7,426 nt of DNA from JAFGIT01 sp016929465 [NCBI: Candidatus Coatesbacteria bacterium] (GTDB lineage: Bacteria > B130-G9). The position numbers were made by a program, and so were the translations under genes. The stretch is taken from positions 1-7,426 of the forward strand of contig JAFGIT010000160.1 in NCBI GenBank assembly GCA_016929465.1. The letters are read 5' to 3'. A model generated the notes under the pieces. That model was not told the origin of the DNA. It saw only the letters and a list, made by a program, of their open reading frames with translations, and ran no database searches. Numbering within the stretch: position 1 is the stretch's first letter; the number at the start of each line of letters is the position of its first letter. Below, in pieces: positions 1-7,426 of this stretch.

Positions 1-603
1 CAATACAATCGGACCATGTATATCCCGCCGCTGATGAATGAGAGAGCCGCCCGCGTTCTGATCAGCCTGACCGGAGATGGTACGTCTGGAGAGCGATACG
101 TCATATCATCACCGAAGGGCCTCATGGAGAAGCCTTGGATGGCTCAGGTCGGGGAGATAAAGATCAAACCACGACCCTCCCTGCTCGAATCGCCCTCCAG
201 AGGCAATGTCATATTCGTGTCAGGTTTCTACGATATAGAGAGACAGGATGACGAGGAGTGGCGATGGACTGGCAAAGAAGCGCTATTCAGACTGGAGAGG
301 CTTGATGAAACGGGTCTCCTCTATTTGTCAGGGGAAGTCAATCTGGAGCGGCTCAATACGATTCCGACGATTACGATCACGATCGGCGGTCAGGAGAGGG
401 CCAAATTCTCGCCAGACAACGACACAGGTCTCTTCGAGCGGAAGATGATTGTGCCAGACGCGGATTTTGGCGAAAGCCATTGGCTGGATGTCAAGATGGA
501 GACCAGCGAGGCTTTTACTCCCAGCAAGCTCGTCAAGAGCACCGACGACCGCGAACTTGGGATCAAGCTGCTGAAAATCTACTTCGGACCGGCCGCTGAA
601 TGA
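1..603 (+). CDS. C-terminal part of a large protein, possibly a membrane glycosyltransferase (5' end cut)
   Basis: The reading frame is open from base 1 (it reads QYNRT before the first Met at 16) and ends at TGA 601-603. I see no ribosome binding site before that Met, so this is probably the tail of a longer gene that starts outside the window. The roughly 200 visible residues have no membrane segment and alternate short hydrophobic strands with polar turns, as in a beta-sandwich. From memory, the run GFYDIE...EWRWTGKEA, followed by strands such as TITITIGGQ and a late DDRELGIKLLKIYFGP, resembles the soluble C-terminal domain found on some GT39/ArnT-like membrane glycosyltransferases and on related surface-polysaccharide proteins. 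That assignment is inference, because no catalytic part is visible. It could equally be a stand-alone carbohydrate-binding or unknown beta protein. A glycosyltransferase lies on the same strand about 5.6 kb downstream, which fits a surface-sugar setting only loosely. Confidence 0.55.
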   Translation, partial: QYNRTMYIPPLMNERAARVLISLTGDGTSGERYVISSPKGLMEKPWMAQVGEIKIKPRPSLLESPSRGNVIFVSGFYDIERQDDEEWRWTGKEALFRLERLDETGLLYLSGEVNLERLNTIPTITITIGGQERAKFSPDNDTGLFERKMIVPDADFGESHWLDVKMETSEAFTPSKLVKSTDDRELGIKLLKIYFGPAAE

Positions 604-655
604 TGCCGAGCGCATCCAATGGACAAACACAAATTGAGGGAATTCACTTTGCCAA

Positions 656-671
656 GTGCTTTGGAAAGCAC
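656..671. promoter_or_regulatory. Inverted repeat GTGCTTT-GG-AAAGCAC upstream of the DUF2520 gene
   Basis: Two perfect 7-base arms are separated by two bases, and the element ends 11 bases before the AAGGAG ribosome binding site of the next gene. As RNA it would fold as a 6-bp stem with a 4-base loop (TGGA). No T-run follows, so it does not look like an intrinsic terminator. It could be an operator for a dimeric regulator or an mRNA hairpin; its function is unknown. Confidence 0.35.
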
Positions 672-682
672 CATTCTGATCG

Positions 683-688
683 AAGGAG
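683..688 (+). promoter_or_regulatory. Ribosome binding site of the DUF2520 gene
   Basis: AAGGAG lies six bases before the ATG at 695. This is a strong Shine-Dalgarno match at good spacing and fixes the start of the following gene. Confidence 0.8.
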
Positions 689-694
689 CGGGGC

Positions 695-1570
695 ATGCGA
701 ATAGCATTCATCGGTCTCGGTAGAGTTGCCACGGCTTTGGCCCGTGGATTCGAGCGTGCAGGATTCAGAATCTCGCCTTGTTACGACGTCGATCCGGAGA
801 AGATCGAGGCCTGGCGCGGACTTGACTTCCCTGCAGCAGAAATATTCGAGCAGGTCGTGAACGGCGCCGATGTAATTTTTGTGACGACCACAGACGATGC
901 GATTGGCTCCGTGGCCGAGCGAATTCGGAGAATGCCCAAAGCGAGTGGGCTCAAGGCGGTCTTTCATACGAGCGGCGCGGTGCCCACCACTGCCCTCGCG
1001 GTTCTTGCAGATCTGGAGGTTGAGTATGCGAGCGTGCACCCCGTCATGACTTTCTCCGGGGAGATCGGAGATGTGGACCGTCTCAATTCCTGTGAATTCT
1101 GCATCGAAGCGGGAACGGAGGCCGGTGTCGAGCTGGCCTCACGACTGTTCGAGAGGCTGGGTGGCGAAATCGTGATGCTAACGGGGGAGGCCAAAGTGCC
1201 ACACCATCTGGCCTGCGTTCTGGCCTCTAACTTCACGATTCTCCTTATGGACAAGGCGAGACGAGTCCATGAGAAAGCAGGCGTCGGGACCGATGCAAGC
1301 CTGACGATGCTTGGGCGACTCGCCCGGGCTTCGATCGCGAATTCCGAGTCGCTGGGGCCGGCGGCCGCTCTCACCGGTCCTTCCGTCAGGGGCGATGTCG
1401 AGACCATCATTAACCATGTCCGCTGGCTCCAGGCAAACATGCCCGAGCTTTTGGACATCTATGTGACTTTGAGCAGGCGGACGATCGAACTAGCCTTAAG
1501 AGCCGATCGCATCTCGCAAGACCAGGCAGATGGCCTAAAGCGAGTCCTCTCTGAGGCTGATGAAGACTGA
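695..1570 (+). CDS. Rossmann-like and DUF2520 domain protein, predicted NAD(P)-dependent oxidoreductase
   Basis: This 291-residue protein has the usual full length for its family. Residues 3-20 form a nucleotide-binding beta-alpha turn, IAFIGLGRVATAL, with the glycine pattern GxGxxxxxL at Gly7/Gly9. Family signatures follow in order: HTSGA at 91-95, VHPVMTF at 114-120, PHHLACVLASN from 169, and LTGPSVRGD at 226-234. The N-terminal Rossmann-like part (about 1-120) and the mostly helical DUF2520 part (about 130-265) recall pyrroline-5-carboxylate reductase and ketopantoate reductase. The protein is therefore probably a cytosolic dehydrogenase or reductase using NAD(P)H, but the substrate is not established for the family. 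It begins at ATG 695 behind a strong AAGGAG. It lies 91 bases after the upstream gene and 274 bases before gyrB, which has its own promoter, so it may end a separate transcript. The family call is firm; the chemistry is inferred. Confidence 0.9.
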   Translation: MRIAFIGLGRVATALARGFERAGFRISPCYDVDPEKIEAWRGLDFPAAEIFEQVVNGADVIFVTTTDDAIGSVAERIRRMPKASGLKAVFHTSGAVPTTALAVLADLEVEYASVHPVMTFSGEIGDVDRLNSCEFCIEAGTEAGVELASRLFERLGGEIVMLTGEAKVPHHLACVLASNFTILLMDKARRVHEKAGVGTDASLTMLGRLARASIANSESLGPAAALTGPSVRGDVETIINHVRWLQANMPELLDIYVTLSRRTIELALRADRISQDQADGLKRVLSEADED

Positions 1571-1704
1571 AGCAATCGAGATTCGTAGCGTCGGCTGAGA
1601 GATTCCGACCACGTGAGACAAGAAATGGTGTAACTCTATTCAAGGAATTCGATCCATCACGGCGAGGCTGATCGCAACGATGCATTAGGCGGAGCAATTG
1701 CAGC

Positions 1705-1726
1705 GCCAGCAACAATCCCGGCTGGC
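1705..1726. other. Hairpin-forming inverted repeat GCCAGC-N10-GCTGGC
   Basis: This element is in the gene-free stretch 1571-1844. The 6-bp stem can be lengthened by two G-C pairs if one C at 1727 is bulged. No T-run follows, so it is unlikely to be a classical intrinsic terminator. A weaker GTCGG/CCGAC pair at 1590-1594/1605-1609, just after the DUF2520 stop codon, also lacks a T-run. The rest of the gap up to the gyrB promoter shows no gene, tRNA or repeat that I can recognise. The DUF2520 transcript may end here, but no signal proves it. Confidence 0.25.
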
Positions 1727-1780
1727 CGCGATCACCCGAATTACGCTAGGAATTTGGATCAAAGACGGCCGGCAAATCAC

Positions 1781-1814
1781 TTGACCATCGCGCTCTGCCG
1801 ATATACTATATAAT
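1781..1814 (+). promoter_or_regulatory. Probable sigma70-type promoter of gyrB
   Basis: A -35 box TTGACC (1781-1786) is followed after exactly 17 bases by TACTAT (1804-1809). That hexamer matches the consensus -10 box at the two leading and two trailing positions. Two other -10-like hexamers overlap it: TATACT (1802-1807, spacer 15) and a perfect TATAAT (1809-1814, spacer 22). The region is strikingly AT-rich compared with its surroundings. Transcription would start near 1816-1821, leaving a leader of about 25-30 bases. An AT-rich promoter with ambiguous spacing would suit control by DNA supercoiling, as known for gyrase genes in E. coli, but that is inference here. Confidence 0.6.
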
Positions 1815-1833
1815 GTGTGGGTATTTAATATAT

Positions 1834-4325
<2,492 letters not shown>

Positions 4326-4338
4326 TCCAGGGGAACAA

Positions 4339-4364
4339 GAGCGAAGAGCAGCTGGAGCGAAGAG
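4339..4364. repeat. Short direct repeat GAGCGAAGAG (two copies, period 16)
   Basis: Identical 10-base copies lie at 4339-4348 and 4355-4364 in the 84-base gap between gyrB and the protease gene. The second copy also offers a 4-bp AGCG/CGCT stem ending at 4371. The repeat is purine-rich and has no known role; chance or local duplication is likely. Confidence 0.4.
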
Positions 4365-4395
4365 AGACGCTTCAATCGAGCCCATTCAACTCAAC

Positions 4396-4400
4396 AAGGA
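4396..4400 (+). promoter_or_regulatory. Ribosome binding site deciding the GTG start of the M16 protease
   Basis: AAGGA lies nine bases before GTG 4410. The next in-frame Met is residue 118, beyond the zinc motif, so the GTG start is effectively required. Confidence 0.65.
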
Positions 4401-4409
4401 TCTGAATAA

Positions 4410-5678
4410 GTGATCGCGACACATGTTCTGGAAAACGGAATAACTCTGCTCTGTGAGCCAATCGAATATGTCAAATCGGTGTCTATACTGGTGCGCGTCA
4501 ACACCGAGCCGCCGACCCAATGGAGAAGAGAGGGAGGAGTCAGGCACTTCATAGAACACCTTCTCTTCAAGGGGACCAAGTCGAGAAGCGCGCTCGATAT
4601 CGCGAAGGCCATCGATTCTATCGGGGGCGCGCTCGACGCTTGGACGGACCACGAGTCGACTTCGTTCTCGGCAAAGGTCCTTGACAAGCACTTCGATAAG
4701 GGGCTCGAGATACTATCCGACCTGGTTACCGGGCCAAGATTCGATGAGAATGACATCAGCATGGAGCGTAAGGTCATCCTGGATGAGATACTACGTGAGA
4801 TGAATGACCCCGGATCGAACACGATCGACCAATATATGACCGATGCATGGCCGAACCACCCGAGCGGGATGCTGCTAATCGGAACGCAACGCATAATTTC
4901 CCGAATGCCCCGAGAGACGATAGTCAGCTATTACCAGGAGAATTACGTCGGTCGGAATATGGTCGTCGCATGCTGCGGGAATATCGAGCCATCCGCATTT
5001 TTCGAGGCTGCAGCGAAGAATTTTGGCAATCTTCCCAGTGACGGAGGGGAGGATCAGAGTATTTTCGGTCCGGCTGAATACGTCTCTCAGAAAAAGTCAT
5101 ACACGAGGAACTTCGACCACATAAATTTGTGCCTGGGCGTCAAGGGCTTGCCATACAAGAACCCCTATCGATACGAATACGCGGTCCTCGACACTCTTCT
5201 CGGCGGCGGGGTAAGTAGCCGCCTATTCCAGGAGATCAGGGAGAAGCGGGGGCTCTGCTACTCGATAATTTCCTTTTCGATAAAGAGGAGGGACGCAGGC
5301 CTTTTGGCAATACACTCGGCCTGCGGAAAGAAGAGCGTCAAGCGCCTCATCAATCTGATAGTTGATGAACTGAGGCGATTGGTCACGGACGGAGTGGGTG
5401 TCGAGGAGGTGAATGCCACCAAGGAGCATCTGAAAGGCAGCCTGATGCTCGCGCTGGAGTCGACGCATGCCAGGGTTATGAGATTGGCGAGAGGCCACAT
5501 TTACTTCGGCAAAGTTTTCTCGCTGGACGAAATATGCGCCGGAGTCGATGTCGTTTCGCCGGATTCGGTCAACAGCCTCGTCCAATTGCTCTTCACCGAC
5601 GGCGATCTGGGAATTACGATGGTGGGCAACATGGATGACTCAATTGTGAATAAGATCGATCTATCGCTCCGCAAATGA
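4410..5678 (+). CDS. M16 family zinc metallopeptidase (insulinase/processing-peptidase type)
   Basis: This 422-residue protein has the size of the short, two-domain M16B proteases, which usually act as dimers forming a closed chamber that cuts unfolded peptides. The inverted zinc motif HxxEH is HFIEH at residues 46-50, within GVRHFIEHLLFKGT. Glu126, in ERKVILDEI, sits 76 residues after His50 and is the expected third zinc ligand. All catalytic residues are therefore present and the enzyme is probably active. The second half carries the family's GGGVSSRLFQEIREKRGL (265-282), followed by CYS. I see no signal peptide or membrane segment, so a cytosolic enzyme is likely, although export by another route cannot be excluded. 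Translation starts at GTG 4410. It lies 84 bases after gyrB and 19 bases before the nucleotidyltransferase, suggesting one transcript. The physiological substrate is unknown. M16 genes often come in pairs with an inactive partner, but none is seen here. Confidence 0.93.
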   Translation: MIATHVLENGITLLCEPIEYVKSVSILVRVNTEPPTQWRREGGVRHFIEHLLFKGTKSRSALDIAKAIDSIGGALDAWTDHESTSFSAKVLDKHFDKGLEILSDLVTGPRFDENDISMERKVILDEILREMNDPGSNTIDQYMTDAWPNHPSGMLLIGTQRIISRMPRETIVSYYQENYVGRNMVVACCGNIEPSAFFEAAAKNFGNLPSDGGEDQSIFGPAEYVSQKKSYTRNFDHINLCLGVKGLPYKNPYRYEYAVLDTLLGGGVSSRLFQEIREKRGLCYSIISFSIKRRDAGLLAIHSACGKKSVKRLINLIVDELRRLVTDGVGVEEVNATKEHLKGSLMLALESTHARVMRLARGHIYFGKVFSLDEICAGVDVVSPDSVNSLVQLLFTDGDLGITMVGNMDDSIVNKIDLSLRK

Positions 5679-5697
5679 AACGAGAATCGAGCTTGGC

Positions 5698-6204
5698 TTG
5701 ACATATCTAAAGCTCATCGACCGTTACTTCGGGAAGAGAAAGACCCTATCGGAGTTGGAGCAGATTGTGGAGCGCCTGCGAGAAGAGGGCCGGAAGGTCG
5801 TCCTCGCGAACGGATGCTTCGACATCCTCCACGTTGGGCATACCAGGTACCTCTCCGCGGCGAAATCACTCGGAGATTGTCTGATCGTCGCGGTCAACAG
5901 CGACAGCTCCGTCAGGGAGCTCAAAGGCCCCGGAAGACCTGTCATGGACGAAGATGCTAGAGCAGAAATCATCTGCGGTCTCGAGGCGACAGATTGGGTC
6001 TGTGTGTTCTATGAGCTAAATGTCTCGGAATTCATAGGGCGTTTGAGACCGGATATCCAGGCCAAAGGAACAGACTATACCGAGGACAACGTCCCGGAGC
6101 GAGAGATGGTGAAGAGCTATGGCGGGAGCGTCGCGATATGCGGAGACCCCAAGGACCATGCCACCAAGAGCGTCATCGCGAGGATAAGGAACTCCGCGGG
6201 GTAG
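5698..6204 (+). CDS. RfaE2-like nucleotidyltransferase (D-glycero-beta-D-manno-heptose 1-phosphate adenylyltransferase type)
   Basis: This 168-residue cytidylyltransferase-fold protein has NGCFDILHVGH at 38-48, carrying the HxGH nucleotide-binding motif (His45/His48). It also has VNSD at 67-70 and LKGPGRPV at 75-82, all typical of the stand-alone adenylyltransferase half of RfaE/HldE. That enzyme makes ADP-heptose for the lipopolysaccharide core from heptose 1-phosphate and ATP. The C-terminal part differs from the E. coli type: it reads AKGTDYTEDNVPERE (122-136) and GDPKDHATKSVIARI (149-163), where the usual enzyme has a KGGDY-like stretch and an STT/STS-type motif. It may therefore belong to a sister subfamily with another sugar phosphate or nucleotide. 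The TTG start at 5698 is the only standard start between the upstream in-frame stop (5647) and the conserved core, but its Shine-Dalgarno match is weak (GAG at 5689-5691). A slightly shorter protein is possible. It sits 19 bases after the protease gene and 7 bases before the glycosyltransferase. Confidence 0.8.
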   Translation: MTYLKLIDRYFGKRKTLSELEQIVERLREEGRKVVLANGCFDILHVGHTRYLSAAKSLGDCLIVAVNSDSSVRELKGPGRPVMDEDARAEIICGLEATDWVCVFYELNVSEFIGRLRPDIQAKGTDYTEDNVPEREMVKSYGGSVAICGDPKDHATKSVIARIRNSAG

Positions 6205-6209
6205 GAGAG
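6203..6209 (+). promoter_or_regulatory. Ribosome binding site overlapping the preceding stop codon
   Basis: AGGAGAG begins inside the TAG stop of the nucleotidyltransferase gene (6202-6204) and precedes ATG 6212. This arrangement suggests that translation of the glycosyltransferase is coupled to the upstream gene. Confidence 0.75.
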
Positions 6210-6211
6210 CG

Positions 6212-7153
6212 ATGATTTCCGTCGTCATCCCAACCTACAACAGCAGGGGCTTTCTCGCCGCGTGTCTGGAGGGGCTGCTCGAACAGGATCACAATCCGTC
6301 GGAATTCGAGGTCATTATCTCGGATGACGGCTCCAATGACGGAACCGCCTCATTGGTTGAAAGCCTGGCTCCCCGGTTTGCAGCCCGAGGCATTTCGCTG
6401 GAATACCTCCACAACATTAGAGGCGGCGCAGGGGCTGCCCGAAATGCCGGAATACTCGCCTCCAAAGGCGAGATCGTGGCGTTCACGGACGCGGATTGCG
6501 TGCCCGGCAAGTCATGGTTGTCTGCAATCGACTGCTATTTTTCGAACCACCCTGAGCACTTGGGCGTAGGGGGAAAGACGATATCAGAGCCGGAGCATAT
6601 CACACCATTCACGCATCAGGTCGAAAATACCCTCGAGTACAGCTACCCTACCTGCAATGTCGCCTATAGGAGGGACACTCTCCTCGAGGTCGGGATGTTC
6701 GAAGTGACATTCCCATATCCCAATTGCCGATTCCTCGGGACACCCGACAACGAAGACTGGGACATCACGTTCAAGGTGGAGTCGATTGGCGAGATCGGAT
6801 TTTCGAATGATGCGCTCGTTGTGCACCCTCCTCGTCCGACCACGATGCGAAAACTCCTGACACGCACTCGGAACCTCGAGAGTGAGTTCTACTTGTATGA
6901 GCGTCATCCATCGCTGTATCGTAAATCAGTGCATAGGCATCCCCTGCGTGTGTTGTTGTACCACCGGGCGCTCGTGCAGCCGGCGCTCAAATTGTTTCGC
7001 TTTCGACGTTTCATATACGCTCGTCCATTGCTGTATTTGAAGATGGTGGTCCTGCTCTGCTTGCAGACGGTGTATATATGGATTCTGACTCCCTTTTTTT
7101 TGGTCCGACATTTGGCTCGAAAACGATTATCATCCCCGTGGGGGCTGCCTTGA
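6212..7153 (+). CDS. Family 2 (GT-A fold) glycosyltransferase
   Basis: This protein transfers a sugar from a nucleotide-sugar donor, most likely during synthesis of a surface glycan. Its 313 residues open with ISVVIPTYNS (2-11) and continue with VIISDDGSNDGT (34-45), GGAGAARNAG (71-80) and the metal-binding DxD-type motif FTDADCVPG (91-99, Asp93/Asp95). NEDWDITFK (180-188) supplies the acidic pair usual for the catalytic base (Glu181/Asp182). The C-terminal third is basic and ends in a strongly hydrophobic stretch, about residues 278-298, followed by RHLARKR. It is probably held at the inner face of the cytoplasmic membrane by one helix. The gene is tightly coupled to the RfaE2-like gene, which suggests action on a heptose-containing or related glycan, but donor and acceptor cannot be read from sequence. 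A run of eight T at 7094-7101 lies in the coding part of the membrane helix, so a sequencing slip there would alter the last 18 or so residues. Confidence 0.92.
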   Translation: MISVVIPTYNSRGFLAACLEGLLEQDHNPSEFEVIISDDGSNDGTASLVESLAPRFAARGISLEYLHNIRGGAGAARNAGILASKGEIVAFTDADCVPGKSWLSAIDCYFSNHPEHLGVGGKTISEPEHITPFTHQVENTLEYSYPTCNVAYRRDTLLEVGMFEVTFPYPNCRFLGTPDNEDWDITFKVESIGEIGFSNDALVVHPPRPTTMRKLLTRTRNLESEFYLYERHPSLYRKSVHRHPLRVLLYHRALVQPALKLFRFRRFIYARPLLYLKMVVLLCLQTVYIWILTPFFLVRHLARKRLSSPWGLP

Positions 7154-7192
7154 GGCAAGCGCTCAGGACTGGAGGCAGGATTCGCTCTTTTT
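7145..7192 (+). terminator. Weak candidate terminator spanning the glycosyltransferase stop codon
   Basis: CTGCCT (7145-7150) pairs perfectly with AGGCAG (7173-7178). Inside that, TGAG (7151-7154) pairs with CTCA (7162-7165) around a 7-base loop, leaving a 7-base bulge. A run of five T follows at 7188-7192, nine bases after the stem. The bulge and the gap before the T-run make this a poor intrinsic terminator. The rest of 7154-7295 holds no gene I can support, and I see no convincing promoter for the next one. Confidence 0.25.
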
Positions 7193-7295
7193 CATTCACA
7201 CAGATGGACATCTCGCTTGCCAAATGGATGTCGCGTGGCAGAATTAGCTGTCGGTTAGTCTAATATGTGTCAAAAACCTCGAAATTAGTGGCGAC

Positions 7296-7426
7296 ATGAA
7301 AGTCAAGATCATAGCGGGTAGCCTTCTTCTCACTTTGTGGGTCTTACTGACATTCCTGGTTCTTGCCAGGATGCCGAGGTTCTCGGGGCAGAGCACAAAA
7401 GTCCCTGATGTCGCATCCGCGCCCAG
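7296..7426 (+). CDS. N-terminus of a membrane-anchored or secreted protein (3' end cut)
   Basis: ATG 7296 opens a frame that stays open for 43 codons to the window end. It begins MKVKIIAGSLLLTLWVLLTFLVLARMP: two early lysines, then about 19 hydrophobic residues (5-24), then a polar, Pro/Ser-containing stretch. This is a typical signal anchor or signal peptide, placing the rest of the protein in the periplasm or in the membrane with a periplasmic domain. No obvious signal-peptidase AxA site follows directly; the run ends VLARM, so an uncleaved anchor is somewhat more likely. There is no good Shine-Dalgarno sequence before the ATG, which lowers confidence, but no other in-frame start is near. 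The function cannot be told from this fragment. Its position after a glycosyltransferase gene is compatible with an envelope role. Confidence 0.5.
   Translation, partial: MKVKIIAGSLLLTLWVLLTFLVLARMPRFSGQSTKVPDVASAP

Noticed and set aside
602-616. GATGC/GCATC hairpin over the stop codon of the first gene
   Set aside because: The stem is only 5 bp and no T-run follows, so it is too weak to call a terminator.
964-1458. Long minus-strand open frame (164 codons) opposite the DUF2520 gene
   Set aside because: It lies fully inside a well-supported gene, has no family motif, and its Ser/Arg/Ala-rich translation is typical of an antisense shadow.
7078-7263. Plus-strand frame overlapping the glycosyltransferase end and continuing into the gap
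   Set aside because: It has no ribosome binding site and no recognisable protein pattern. It is at most the product of a slip in the T run, which I list as a finding instead.
7217-7266. Possible promoter for the last gene (TTGCCA, TAATAT) and a TGCCA/TGGCA inverted repeat
   Set aside because: The two boxes are far too widely spaced, and no -35 box fits 15-19 bases before TAATAT. The inverted repeat is only five bases per arm.

Overview
The window looks like ordinary chromosomal DNA from a Gram-negative, probably uncultured or poorly sampled bacterium. Two features support this. GyrB carries the long insertion after the TOPRIM core that is familiar from E. coli-type enzymes, and there is a RfaE2-like sugar-phosphate nucleotidyltransferase of the kind used for lipopolysaccharide heptose. 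The DNA is moderately GC-rich by eye, yet it uses many AGG/AGA and ATA codons. I would not name a phylum; a deltaproteobacterial-grade or FCB/Acidobacteria-like lineage is only a guess.

All recognisable genes are on the + strand. Bases 1-603 hold the 3' end of a gene whose beta-rich C-terminus resembles the soluble tail of some membrane glycosyltransferases. After 91 bases comes a complete Rossmann-like/DUF2520 predicted oxidoreductase (695-1570). A 274-base gap follows, with no gene but a good sigma70-type promoter close to the next start. Then come gyrB (1845-4325), an M16 zinc protease (4410-5678, GTG start), a RfaE2-type nucleotidyltransferase (5698-6204, TTG start) and a family 2 glycosyltransferase (6212-7153). 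The gaps between these four genes are 84, 19 and 7 bases, so they probably form one transcription unit led by gyrB. A 142-base gap then separates the glycosyltransferase from the first 43 codons of a membrane-anchored protein cut by the window end.

Taken together, the region joins DNA topology (gyrB), protein processing (M16) and cell-surface sugar chemistry (nucleotidyltransferase, glycosyltransferase, and perhaps the first gene). I found no mobile element, CRISPR array, tRNA, rRNA or defence/toxin system, and nothing that amounts to a new biological system. The points most worth checking are unusual substitutions in GyrB (an Ala in the ATP-site DxGxG motif, a Lys at the aminocoumarin-contact Arg, two changes near the TOPRIM metal site), the variant C-terminus of the RfaE2-like enzyme, and a few small inverted repeats at gene boundaries.
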